Part shown: positions 32,018-40,415 of the stretch, one piece after another
How positions within the stretch are numbered: the first letter of the stretch is position 1
Layout: each line of letters opens with the position of its first letter
From: CALBPI01 sp039027435
GTDB lineage: Bacteria; Pseudomonadota; Gammaproteobacteria; Steroidobacterales; Woeseiaceae
NCBI GenBank assembly: GCA_039027435.1
Contig: JBCCKF010000002.1
Location: 248,001-312,000, forward strand
DNA length: 64,000 bases
Reading direction: 5' to 3'
The notes under the pieces: model-generated
Told to the model about the DNA's origin: nothing
The model's input: only the letters and a program-made list of their open reading frames with translations
Databases searched by the model: none
Position numbers and translations under genes: made by a program

Positions 32018-32386
32018 TCAACCAAACAAAATTCTTAATAAACAAAAAACCGCAACAGCACCGAGCACCATGTAAGCCACACGTGTCAGTATCATCGTCA
32101 CAACCTTCGACTTGCCGCGTACGTAGTCCTCGATGACAACTTGTGTACCCAACGCGGAGTGCGACAGCAGAGTGCCGATAAACACGAGCAAGAGAATTGC
32201 ATTGATCGGCGATGAGACAAAAGCGTGTGCACTCGGGTACGAATAATCACCCAGCGTTGCGATCGCAAAAATAAACCATAGTGTCAGAGGGATCATTGCA
32301 ACCGCACTCAGCCGTTGGTGCCACCAATGCTCTGTGCCTTCGCTTTCGTCGCCTAACGACAGCAGCCATGTTTTGAGTGATTTCAT
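32018..32386 (-). CDS. sdhD: Succinate dehydrogenase membrane anchor SdhD
   Basis: Membrane anchor, 122 aa. Three hydrophobic helices are visible: about 26-47 (LSAVAMIPLTLWFIFAIATL), 58-80 (SPINAILLLVFIGTLLSHSALG) and 98-120. A conserved region with the heme/quinone His is HSALGTQVVIEDYVRG. Position between sdhC and sdhA and the three-helix topology identify it. SdhC and SdhD are poorly conserved, so this rests on context as well as on the helices. Confidence 0.92.
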   Translation of the reverse strand: MKSLKTWLLSLGDESEGTEHWWHQRLSAVAMIPLTLWFIFAIATLGDYSYPSAHAFVSSPINAILLLVFIGTLLSHSALGTQVVIEDYVRGKSKVVTMILTRVAYMVLGAVAVFCLLRILFG

Positions 32387-32411
32387 CGCTAGTGTCCGCT
32401 CTATCTTCTGC

Positions 32412-32792
32412 TCAAATCAGGGTGGCGTACCAGGTTCCCACCGTGGCAGCGGCGCTGACCAATACCACCGCCCAACCTGAGCGTCGTGCCTGCTGCATCT
32501 CAAATCCTTTGCCGGCATCCCAAAACAGATGCCGTATGCCGTTTGCAAGGTGGTAGTACAACGCAAACACAAACCCTGCGATCACCAGCTTGCCGAGGAT
32601 TGATCCGACGACGCTGGTGAACAGTTCATAAGCGCGCTCGCCCGACGCAATCGCAACCAACCATCCTATAAACAACAGAGACCCTGCGCTCAATGCAACA
32701 CCCGTCATGCGGTGCAGAATCGACAACGTCGAGGTGATCCTGAATTTGTACGCCGACAGATGCGGCGAGAGCGGTCTCGTCTTGCTATTCAT
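32412..32792 (-). CDS. sdhC: Succinate dehydrogenase cytochrome b556 subunit SdhC
   Basis: Membrane subunit, 126 aa, with the family start RPLSPHLSAYKFRITSTLSILHRMTGV, containing the conserved SPHLxxY and the Ser/His region that helps form the quinone site. Three transmembrane helices lie at about 29-50, 65-88 and 103-125. The heme-ligand region is LYYHLANGIRHLFWD. It is the first sdhCDAB gene. A 71-bp gap to the DUF1674 gene upstream contains the palindrome CCTGATCAGG (32816-32825) and no obvious promoter. Confidence 0.95.
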   Translation of the reverse strand: MNSKTRPLSPHLSAYKFRITSTLSILHRMTGVALSAGSLLFIGWLVAIASGERAYELFTSVVGSILGKLVIAGFVFALYYHLANGIRHLFWDAGKGFEMQQARRSGWAVVLVSAAATVGTWYATLI

Positions 32793-32863
32793 TTTGCGGT
32801 TTCAGCGTTCCGTCCCCTGATCAGGCGGTGTCCCCAACGCCGGTTCACGGTTCTTCAGGGTGC

Positions 32864-33124
32864 TCAAAAATCGATGCAGCGCCCGTTTTTCTCCCAATCA
32901 CCAAAGCGTGTTGGCTCCGGCCCGTTACGCCCGCCAATTTCTCTGGGTGATATTGATGCTGTGCTGCTTTCAATCGCCTCTGCGGTGGTCGAATCGGAAG
33001 GTTTTTCCGATGTACCCTCAGGAGTCCATACTTGCGGCTGATTCTCGTTTGCATTTGCGGAATCCGCTGTTGATTCAGCGGCTTCCAACGCAACGATCTC
33101 GCGATTCTCGAGCGACTTGTCCAT
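32864..33124 (-). CDS. DUF1674 protein, SDHAF4-like succinate dehydrogenase assembly factor
   Basis: An 86-aa protein that is mostly low complexity and charged (Glu/Ser/Thr rich) until a C-terminal motif PEPTRFGDWEKNGRCIDF. This motif defines the DUF1674/SDHAF4 family, whose mitochondrial member helps assemble the flavoprotein subunit of complex II. It lies directly upstream of sdhC on the same strand, in agreement with that role. The chosen ATG at 33124 opens with MDKSLENREI, and the open frame extends to 33163. The putative -10 at 33132-33137 would place transcription start close to this ATG, so the mRNA may be leaderless. Confidence 0.85.
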   Translation of the reverse strand: MDKSLENREIVALEAAESTADSANANENQPQVWTPEGTSEKPSDSTTAEAIESSTASISPREIGGRNGPEPTRFGDWEKNGRCIDF

Positions 33125-33131
33125 AGGGGTA

Positions 33132-33140
33132 ATTATGCCA
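33132..33140 (-). promoter_or_regulatory. Extended -10 promoter candidate for DUF1674-sdh operon
   Basis: TGGCATAAT on the minus strand (same nine bases as in front of mfd) ends 7 nt before the ATG at 33124. A transcript starting 6-8 nt downstream would begin at about the start codon, with no Shine-Dalgarno. No clear -35 is present. Confidence 0.45.
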
Positions 33141-33246
33141 GACCCCAAAATGACGCGCAGCACAAAACGGGGCCGAAGATACTCGACAGGAACTCGTCAG
33201 CAACGCAATATAGAGACGGTTGGTGAGAACCAGAGAACGGCATAGT

Positions 33247-34068
33247 ATGGACAACAACACCACACCCCTACCCGGCTATTGGCTGGCCTTGGTGCGGTGT
33301 TCGGGCAAAGACCGCCTGAGCTTTCTGCAAGGACAATTGACGCAGGACGTTGAAGCACTCGACGCGGAGCATATCGCGCTCCCCGCAGCTTGTTGCGACC
33401 CGAAAGGACGGGTGATCGCTACGATGACGCTGGTTTGGCAACCCGAAGAAATCGTGATGATCATGCACCACGAGGTCGCCGAGGCGCTGGTCGAACACCT
33501 TCTCAAGTACCGGCTTCGCGCGGACGTAAAACTCGACCTCCACCCGACCCTGTCCGTAACCGCCGCACTTGCACAGAACACCGGCCACGAGGTTGCCATG
33601 TGGCGCAAGGACACCAACGGCTGGCGCGTCGGTGTGCTGCATGAAGAACTCATCGCAATATCGGACCAGCATCGTCATATCTGCGTGGCCAATGAGCGAT
33701 GGCAACAACTGAGGATGGCAGCCGGTGTACTCGACTTGCCTCTAGCGAGCTCAACACAATACACCCCGCATATGCTGAACCTCGATCAGATCGGCGCCAT
33801 CAGCTTCTCAAAGGGATGCTATACAGGGCAGGAAATCGTGGCGCGAACAGAACATCGCGGACAGGTGAAGCGGCGCGCCAGCCTGATGCGCGTTCGCACC
33901 GATAAGCACCTGGGTGTTAGCGCCGGCCAGACCGTACTTGCCGATGGCAACAAGATCGGCACAGTGGTCTGTGGTGCAGGTCACGTCCTGAGCGCAGTCT
34001 GCAATCCCGTTCCGGACGGATCGAATCTGACGCTGGACGATGGTCGTGACCTGGTGCAGCTCGACTGA
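33247..34068 (+). CDS. ygfZ: Folate-binding Fe-S cluster repair protein YgfZ
   Basis: Tetrahydrofolate-dependent protein that supports repair or synthesis of certain Fe-S proteins, related to GcvT. It is 273 aa from the chosen start. The diagnostic motif ISFSKGCYTGQEIVARTEHRG carries the essential Cys of the KGCYTGQE signature. The N-terminal half includes LSFLQGQLTQDV. The start is the ATG at 33247 (MDNNTTPLPG), and an upstream frame to 33220 exists. It is divergent from the DUF1674-sdh operon and ends 1 nt before the convergent lysS stop. Confidence 0.94.
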   Translation: MDNNTTPLPGYWLALVRCSGKDRLSFLQGQLTQDVEALDAEHIALPAACCDPKGRVIATMTLVWQPEEIVMIMHHEVAEALVEHLLKYRLRADVKLDLHPTLSVTAALAQNTGHEVAMWRKDTNGWRVGVLHEELIAISDQHRHICVANERWQQLRMAAGVLDLPLASSTQYTPHMLNLDQIGAISFSKGCYTGQEIVARTEHRGQVKRRASLMRVRTDKHLGVSAGQTVLADGNKIGTVVCGAGHVLSAVCNPVPDGSNLTLDDGRDLVQLD

Positions 34069-34069
34069 A

Positions 34070-35578
34070 TTAAACCGAATCCGTTGCTTCAGGGCGCATA
34101 TGCGGAAAGAGCAGCACATCACGGATCGACGGGCTATTGGTCACCATCATGACCAGGCGATCGATGCCAACGCCTAAACCAGCCGCCGGTGGCATGCCGT
34201 ACTCCAGTGCGCGAATGTAATCGCTGTCGAAATGCATCGCCTCATCATCACCCGCACCACGCGCATCAACCTGCGCCTGAAACCGCTCCGCTTGCTCTTC
34301 CGGGTCGTTCAGTTCAGAGAACCCATTCGCGATCTCCCGCCCTCCGATGAATAATTCGAAGCGATCGGTCAGAAACGGATCGTCGTCGTTCGAACGAGAC
34401 AAGGGTGACACCTCAGCCGGGTAAGACATCATGAAGGTCGGTTGGCGCAAGTTCGGCTCGACGAGTTTCTCGAATAACTCGAGCTGCAATTTGCCAGATC
34501 CCCATGCGTCAACGACCTTGATGCCCAGCCCGGTGGCAAGCTCAGCAAGATGGTCTCGATCTCGCAGTCGTTGCTCATCCAGACCTTTGACGGTCGCGCG
34601 CAGGCTATCCTCGATCGTCAGGCGTGCAAAGGGCTCGCCAAGATCAATCGTATCGTCCTGCCACGTCAGAGTGGTGGTTCCGACGATAGCCTCTGCAATA
34701 CCCCGTAACATCGTTTCCAGGAGATCGATGAGATCTTCATAATTCGCGTAGGCTTGATACAGCTCCAACATCGTGAATTCCGGGTTGTGCTGCGTGGATA
34801 AGCCTTCATTGCGAAAGTTACGGTTGATCTCGAAAACACGCTCAAAACCACCGACTACCAGTCGCTTCAGATTGAGCTCTGGCGCAACGCGGAGAAACAG
34901 ATCCATATCGAGTGCGTTGTGGTGAGTAATGAACGGGCGCGCGACAGCGCCACCGGGTGTGGTCTGCATCATGGGCGTCTCTACTTCCATGAAGTCCCGG
35001 CCCTCAAGGAACGCACGGATATACGAGACCACTCTCGTACGCGCTCGAAACACCGCGCGGCTTTCTTCATTGATGATCAGATCAACGTACCGCTGGCGAT
35101 AGCGCGTTTCCTTGTCTGAAAGTCCGTGCCATTTTTCCGGTAACGGACGCAACGACTTGGTCACCAGACGCAGCGCATCGACTTTGACCGTAAGCTCATT
35201 GGTGCGGGTCCGAAACAACTCGCCTTCAGCGGCGACGATATCGCCGATATCCCAAGTCTTGAATTCGGCATAGCGACCCTCGGGCAACGCGTCACGCTGA
35301 ATGTAGACCTGAAGCTCACCGGATCTATCGGCGAGTTTTGCAAAACTCGCTTTGCCCATCACCCGTTTGACCATCATGCGACCAGCAATCGCAACGCGTA
35401 CCGGCGTCGCTTCGAGAGACGCTGAATCGTGCTCGTCGTACTTGGCGATCACATTCTGAGCCAGGTCACTGCGCTCGATATCATTGGGATAGGCGATGCG
35501 TTGCTCGCGAATCGCAGTCAGCTTAGAACGGCGCTCGGCGATCAGCTTGTTTTCGTCAATAGTTGTTTCGTCAGACAT
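34070..35578 (-). CDS. lysS: Lysine-tRNA ligase (class II)
   Basis: Charges tRNA-Lys. It is 502 aa: an N-terminal OB-fold anticodon-binding domain (about 60-150) and a class II catalytic core with motif 2 in FEINRNFRNEGLSTQHNPEFTMLE (two blocks) and motif 3 in GLGVGIDRLVMM near the C-terminus. The open frame begins with a GTG two codons earlier, but I prefer the ATG at 35578. It follows prfB with a stop at 35581, giving the prfB-lysS operon also known in E. coli. Confidence 0.97.
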   Translation of the reverse strand: MSDETTIDENKLIAERRSKLTAIREQRIAYPNDIERSDLAQNVIAKYDEHDSASLEATPVRVAIAGRMMVKRVMGKASFAKLADRSGELQVYIQRDALPEGRYAEFKTWDIGDIVAAEGELFRTRTNELTVKVDALRLVTKSLRPLPEKWHGLSDKETRYRQRYVDLIINEESRAVFRARTRVVSYIRAFLEGRDFMEVETPMMQTTPGGAVARPFITHHNALDMDLFLRVAPELNLKRLVVGGFERVFEINRNFRNEGLSTQHNPEFTMLELYQAYANYEDLIDLLETMLRGIAEAIVGTTTLTWQDDTIDLGEPFARLTIEDSLRATVKGLDEQRLRDRDHLAELATGLGIKVVDAWGSGKLQLELFEKLVEPNLRQPTFMMSYPAEVSPLSRSNDDDPFLTDRFELFIGGREIANGFSELNDPEEQAERFQAQVDARGAGDDEAMHFDSDYIRALEYGMPPAAGLGVGIDRLVMMVTNSPSIRDVLLFPHMRPEATDSV

Positions 35579-35580
35579 GT

Positions 35581-36676
35581 TCACAAACCCTGTTTCAGGC
35601 TAGCTTCGATGAAGGGATCCAGTGCACCATCGAGAACCGCTTGCGTGTTGCCGGTCTCAACCCCGGTTCGCAAATCCTTGATACGTGACTGGTCGAGTAC
35701 ATAAGAGCGGATCTGGCTGCCCCATCCAACATCCGCTTTGCTTTCTTCCACAGCTTGCGCTTCGCCCCGCCGTTTCAGCATCTCAAGCTCATAGAGTTTG
35801 GATTGCAACTGCTTCATCGCGGTCGCTTTGTTCTTGTGCTGCGAGCGATCATTCTGGCACTGAACCACCGTGTTCGTCGGCAGGTGTGTAATCCTCACCG
35901 CGGACTCTGTCCTGTTGACGTGCTGCCCGCCAGCACCGCTCGCTCGGTACACATCGATTCTGAGCTCGGACGGGTCGATCTCGATCTCGAAACTATCGTC
36001 GATTTCGGGAGACACGAACACCGACGCAAACGACGTGTGCCGACGATTACCGGAATCAAACGGCGATTTGCGCACTAGCCGATGCACGCCTGTCTCTGTC
36101 CGCAACCAGCCGAACGCGTATTCTCCTTCCACACGAATGGTCGCACTCTTGATACCGGCGACCTCACCATCCGATGTCTCCACAACCTCGGCCCGAAAGC
36201 CGCGCTGCTCTGCCCAACGCAGGTACATACGCAACAGCATGCTCGCCCAGTCTTGCGCTTCAGTGCCACCGGCACCCGATTGGATGTCGAGAAACGCCGG
36301 GGATGGGTCTTGCTCGCCAGAGAACATGCGACGGAACTCAAGGCCCGCGACAATCTGTTCGAGGGACGCAAGGTCGCTCTCAATCTCACTGACCGTATCT
36401 GCATCATCTTCGGCGACCGCGAGATCCAGCAGCTCACTGGCCTCTTCAAGACCGCCGCCCACCCGATCCAGACCACTGACTACCGACTCGAGACTGCTTC
36501 GCTCCTGTCCGAGTTGTTGCGCGCGTTCGGGTTCGTTCCAGACGTCCGGATCTTCCAGTTCACGACTGACCTCATCGAGACGATCCCGCTTTTCAGCGTA
36601 GTCAAAGATACCCCCTGAGCGACTCCGACCGTTCGCGCAAGTTCTCGATTTTCTGTTCGATCTGGTTCGTTTCCAT
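35581..36676 (-). CDS. prfB: Peptide chain release factor 2, with programmed +1 frameshift
   Basis: Release factor for UGA and UAA, 364 aa after frameshifting. Zero-frame codons 1-24 run from the ATG at 36676 to CTT, then an in-frame TGA (36602-36604). A +1 shift moves reading to GAC TAC and continues to the stop at 35581. The stop-codon recognition motif SPF appears in RKSPFDSGNRR and the catalytic GGQ in GAGGQHVNRTES. The frameshift window AGGGGGTATCTTTGAC is the same as that of E. coli. A single-frame reading gives two broken pieces, so this is not a pseudogene. It lies between recJ (30 nt gap) and lysS. Confidence 0.97.
36602..36616 (-). other. prfB: prfB +1 frameshift signal
   Basis: On the minus strand AGGGGG (36611-36616) acts as the internal Shine-Dalgarno just before TAT CTT TGA (the CTTTGA slippery stop at 36602-36607). 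Low RF2 lets the ribosome slip +1 on CTT, giving autoregulation in known systems. All elements are present at the usual spacing. Confidence 0.95.
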
Positions 36677-36706
36677 GGCTCAAGCTCGCCAAAAAAGAGC
36701 GCGAGT

Positions 36707-38404
36707 CTAACACGTCGCTGCAGGTTGCCACTGCTCGATCAACAACTGAGGGCGCCGTGTACCGCGCCATTCGTTAACATCGAGTCGGTATATAAGATCG
36801 ACTCGGTCCCCCGGTTGTGGCAGCGCATCGCGAGCCTGTCCAAATGCGATACCATCAATTTGCTGTTCGTCACAGGAGAGATTCAACTTCAAGTGACGAG
36901 AACCGACAATCCGGGCATGCTCGACTGTGAACGTCCCTTCGAACAGGGGCTCGGGGAAGCGTTGCCCCCAGGGACCGAGCGCTGCAAGACGGTCTGCAAA
37001 TACGATGCTGAGTCGGTCCCTGTCCAGAGCACCATCGATCTCAAACGCGGGATCAAATTCAAATCCGGGATACAACCGGGTCATTGCAGCGTCCAATGCA
37101 TCCCGAAATTCGTCGATGGCATTGCCGTTCAGCGTTAAACCGGCGGCCATGGCATGTCCACCGAATTTGATCATGATGCCAGGCACGGTGCGATCAACCT
37201 CGGCCAGTACATCGCGCAAATGGACGCCGGGTACAGAACGCCCTGAACCCTTGAGTTGTCCGGCGGATTCCACCGCGAAGGCGAAAACGGGTCGATGCAC
37301 CCGATCCTTAATCCGTGATGCAACCAGTCCCACCACGCCTTGATGCCAATCCCGATGAAACAGCACTTCACAGCTGCGGGTCTCGGCGTCGCTGAGCTCG
37401 ATCGCCTCCACCGCTTCGGCCTGCATCGTAGCCTCAATGTCGCGACGTTGCAGATTGATACTGTGCAGTTGCTCAGCAAGCAACCGCGCTTCGGCAGCGT
37501 TATCGGTCGCAAGACAACGTATGCCCAGCGACATATCCTCAAGTCGGCCAGCCGCATTGAGTCGAGGCGCAACACTGAACCCGAAGTCGGCCGCACGGAC
37601 ATTCCGAGTATCACGCCCCGCGATTGAAAGCAGCGCAGATATTCCGACGCAGCACTGACCCGCATTAATGCGCTCCAGTCCCGCATTGACGAGAATGCGA
37701 TTATTGCGATCCAGCGGGACCACGTCGGCTACCGTGCCGAGTGCCACAAGATCGAGGTACTGAGCCGGCACACGATGCAGCGACGGGTTGTCGAGTACTC
37801 GCGCGACTGCGGACATGACTGCAAAAGCCACCCCGACACCGGCGAGCATCTTGCTCGGATAGGGATCCCCAACAAGGTTCGGATTGACGATCACATTCGC
37901 ATCGGGCAGCACGTCCGGTGGCAAGTGGTGATCCGTCACAACCACATCGATACCCACGCCTCGGGCCGCCGCCACACCCGCGACGCTGGAGATGCCGTTA
38001 TCGACGGTCACAATAAGACTGGGCTGCATTTGTTCAGCGACAGCGACCAACTCAGCCGACAAGCCGTAGCCAAACTCAAAGCGATTCGGTACCAGGAAAT
38101 CGACATGCGCAAAGCCGAAGGCAGACAGGCAACGCAGCATTAGCGCAGTACTCGTCGCACCATCGGCGTCAAAGTCGCCAACGATCAGTACGCGCCCGTC
38201 TCGATGTTTAGCGATCAGCTCCGCTGCCTGCATCAAGCCAGAGAGCTGGCCGAGCGGGGCGAGGTTGGCAAGATCAAGCGAACGGTCTGCATCAGACTTG
38301 ACGCCTCTCGCCGCAAGTATGTTGGCCAGCAATGCATCGGGCTCGGACAACGTATGCTCTGGCACTTCGCGTAAGCGTGAGGCGCGCGGTGCAAACTCAT
38401 CCAT
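36707..38404 (-). CDS. recJ: Single-stranded-DNA-specific exonuclease RecJ
   Basis: 5'-3' exonuclease of recombination and mismatch repair, 565 aa. DHH phosphoesterase motifs are in VLIVGDFDADGATSTAL (motif I), VVTDHHLPPD (DHH) and later GTVADVVPLDRNNR. The DHHA1 domain includes KFGGHAMAAGLTL. Length matches the family (E. coli 577). Its start overlaps the upstream RpfE-like gene by 8 nt (ATGGATGA). It precedes prfB by 30 nt. Confidence 0.97.
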   Translation of the reverse strand: MDEFAPRASRLREVPEHTLSEPDALLANILAARGVKSDADRSLDLANLAPLGQLSGLMQAAELIAKHRDGRVLIVGDFDADGATSTALMLRCLSAFGFAHVDFLVPNRFEFGYGLSAELVAVAEQMQPSLIVTVDNGISSVAGVAAARGVGIDVVVTDHHLPPDVLPDANVIVNPNLVGDPYPSKMLAGVGVAFAVMSAVARVLDNPSLHRVPAQYLDLVALGTVADVVPLDRNNRILVNAGLERINAGQCCVGISALLSIAGRDTRNVRAADFGFSVAPRLNAAGRLEDMSLGIRCLATDNAAEARLLAEQLHSINLQRRDIEATMQAEAVEAIELSDAETRSCEVLFHRDWHQGVVGLVASRIKDRVHRPVFAFAVESAGQLKGSGRSVPGVHLRDVLAEVDRTVPGIMIKFGGHAMAAGLTLNGNAIDEFRDALDAAMTRLYPGFEFDPAFEIDGALDRDRLSIVFADRLAALGPWGQRFPEPLFEGTFTVEHARIVGSRHLKLNLSCDEQQIDGIAFGQARDALPQPGDRVDLIYRLDVNEWRGTRRPQLLIEQWQPAATC

Positions 38405-39311
38405 CTCGGTTGCCCACTAAACCGCTAAGCCATCGACGCCAGAGTGGTTGTCGACGTATTCGCCAGACGCCGTCCGCCTCGATAAGCAAGACCGCTTTAA
38501 CAATCCCGGTGTCGAGCGACTCGATCGCTTGGTCAGCCGATTCGGACGCAAGAACCACGGTTCCGCCGACGGCTGCATCGTCACGAATTTCCGCACCCAC
38601 GTGCTGCCATACGGCTCGCCAAACCGGGTCATTGACCCGCAAAGGCGGCAACCGCATCTCAACAGGCCCTGGTGCAACACCGGCGCCATGCAACCAAAGC
38701 CCGCTGACCAACGGTTCAAAATTGGCCGCCCGAGCCTGATTCACGGGATGCGCGTGTAGCGTCATCTGAATTTCGGTCTGGATCCGTTTGATCAACCCGA
38801 CATCCAGACCGTGCATCGGATGATCGCGCAGCGGTTGACCGATTAAGTCATGCGGCGGGGGTGCATTGAATTGCAGATGGGATTCGGATTTCGATGTGAG
38901 AAACCCCTTATCGCCCACGTGTTCCAGCCGACAGTTGGCGAGTAGTGGATCGCGGTCGCTCTCCAGCAGACCGTTGACGGCTTTGGTCAGCGCGGAACGC
39001 TCGTCGTCGCTGAGTCTTGGTATTCCGCTCAACCTAACGTCCCTGAGATCGGCGGCCATCGAGACCCAATCCGCGAAGGCAGCCCAGACCACCGAATATT
39101 CAGCTCTCAGGTATTGGTGCGCCAGTATGGCGGCATGCTGCTCAAACAGGCTCGGAAGATCGGAGTTGTCCGCACGCGTCGTCATCGATTCCCTGGCGCT
39201 CGTAAACTCGGGCTCCTGGAAACGTTGCGTGCCCAAAGACTGGCCGTCGTCGATCACACAGACGACATCCGGCGGCAGTGACTCTGGCAGTAGGTTCGCA
39301 TACTCTTTCAT
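38397..39311 (-). CDS. RpfE-like conserved protein upstream of recJ
   Basis: A 304-aa soluble protein of unknown activity. It resembles proteins upstream of recJ in beta- and xanthomonad-type gammaproteobacteria (RpfE, sometimes annotated as cofactor-independent phosphoglycerate mutase-like). Visible family feature: SGLWLHGAGVAPGP near the middle of the C-terminal half, as the WxxGxG motif of those proteins, with HPMHGLDVGL before it. The catalytic Ser/metal motifs of a true mutase are not evident to me. I chose the ATG at 39311. The longer frame to 39611 lies in the opposite-strand Mth938 gene. Confidence 0.6.
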   Translation of the reverse strand: MKEYANLLPESLPPDVVCVIDDGQSLGTQRFQEPEFTSARESMTTRADNSDLPSLFEQHAAILAHQYLRAEYSVVWAAFADWVSMAADLRDVRLSGIPRLSDDERSALTKAVNGLLESDRDPLLANCRLEHVGDKGFLTSKSESHLQFNAPPPHDLIGQPLRDHPMHGLDVGLIKRIQTEIQMTLHAHPVNQARAANFEPLVSGLWLHGAGVAPGPVEMRLPPLRVNDPVWRAVWQHVGAEIRDDAAVGGTVVLASESADQAIESLDTGIVKAVLLIEADGVWRIRRQPLWRRWLSGLVGNRDG

Positions 39312-39359
39312 CGGTCGCGCAGTGTACCGTGCGCGTCGCCATTGCCACAGGATTAGCCA

Positions 39360-39725
39360 ATGCAGTTCGCCAGAGAATCGCTTCAACGCCACACCATCCG
39401 ACGTTATGACCACACGACGGTCTGGATCGCGGATGACGCCTACGAAGGCAGTCTCGCCGTCTCGAGTGACGAAATAGTGACCGACTGGACCTGCAGTACC
39501 GTTGAATCGCTGGACGAGGAGCTGGTGGCTGCCATCGCCGATCTGAAACCCGAGGTGGTGGTCATCGCAACGGGCACCAGTGTCGTGTTCCCCGCCGCCA
39601 CCGTATTGCATCCATTGATGCGCGCCGGCATCGGTGTCGAGGTCATGAATGACGGTGCAGCAATCCGCACCTTCAATGTCCTGTTATCGGAAGAACGAAG
39701 AGCCGCTCTGGCGCTAATTCGCTGA
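39360..39725 (+). CDS. Mth938-like domain protein (NDUFAF3-type fold)
   Basis: A 121-aa protein of the Mth938-like (DUF498/NDUFAF3) family. The block VVVIATGTSVVFPAATVL and VEVMNDGAAIRTFNVLLSEERR match the family pattern. Its function in bacteria is not established, and the human relative is a complex I assembly factor. Its position between nlpD and an RpfE-like gene is conserved in related genomes. It ends exactly where the opposing nlpD stop begins (39725/39726). Confidence 0.82.
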   Translation: MQFARESLQRHTIRRYDHTTVWIADDAYEGSLAVSSDEIVTDWTCSTVESLDEELVAAIADLKPEVVVIATGTSVVFPAATVLHPLMRAGIGVEVMNDGAAIRTFNVLLSEERRAALALIR

Positions 39726-40415
39726 CTATCGACCGCGCCGCAGCAGCGGCATCGGATCGATGGGTTGCCCGTCGCGACGTATCTCGAAATGCAGCCGCGG
39801 CTCCTGCGCTGCGGTCTCGCCCATCGTGGCGATTTTCTGGCCGGACCGAACGGTATCCCCTTCGTTGACCAGCAGCGATGCGTTGTGGCCGTATGCCGAG
39901 AGGAAGTTGGGTGTGTGCTGAATAATCACGAGCTTCCCATAGCCCTTGAGACCGCTTCCCGCGTACACGACCTCACCGTCGGCTGACGCAAAAATTGACT
40001 GACCCCGTTTGCCTCCAATCAATACACCCGTTTGTTTGACCTTGGCGCCAACATCGAACTCAGCAACGAGCCGCCCGTCAGTCGGCCAGCGCCACGACGC
40101 GACCGGCACAACAGGAGGTCTTGGTGGCGGTGCTGCTACTTGACCTGCAGGCGGTTTCGTAAGGCGCAATCTTTGTCCGGGATAGATTCGACTGACATCG
40201 CTTAGTCGGTTCCATTGCGCGAGATCCGCCTGCGCAATGCCGTAGCGGAACGCGATGCTATAGAACGTGTCACCGGGTCTCACGACATAAATGCCCGAAG
40301 TCGGCGCGCTTTGTCGCCCACTTGCGCCTCCCGACCTGTTGGTTTTGGAATCCCAGCTGCCAGCACATCCACTCAGAGCCACTAGCGCCGCCAGGATCAG
40401 TGCACGAAGTACCAT
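39726..40415 (-). CDS. nlpD: NlpD-like LysM/M23 lipoprotein (murein hydrolase activator)
   Basis: Outer-membrane lipoprotein, 229 aa, with lipobox LSGC, a LysM domain at about 41-86 (YVVRPGDTFYSIAFRYGI) and a C-terminal M23 domain. The metal-binding residues of an active LytM enzyme are absent (GVLIGGKRGQS where HxxxD is expected). Only a single H remains in RLHFEIRRDG, as in E. coli NlpD, which activates AmiC rather than cutting peptidoglycan itself. No rpoS follows. Its start overlaps the yqaA stop by 19 bp. Confidence 0.88.
   Translation of the reverse strand: MVLRALILAALVALSGCAGSWDSKTNRSGGASGRQSAPTSGIYVVRPGDTFYSIAFRYGIAQADLAQWNRLSDVSRIYPGQRLRLTKPPAGQVAAPPPRPPVVPVASWRWPTDGRLVAEFDVGAKVKQTGVLIGGKRGQSIFASADGEVVYAGSGLKGYGKLVIIQHTPNFLSAYGHNASLLVNEGDTVRSGQKIATMGETAAQEPRLHFEIRRDGQPIDPMPLLRRGR

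Noticed and set aside
35581..36462. prfB as a pseudogene or internal start gene
   Set aside because: The full frameshift signal is present and the joined product has the normal length.
38397..39611. 404-aa form of the RpfE-like protein
   Set aside because: The first 100 codons are antisense to the Mth938-like gene. The ATG at 39311 gives a sensible protein of 304 aa.
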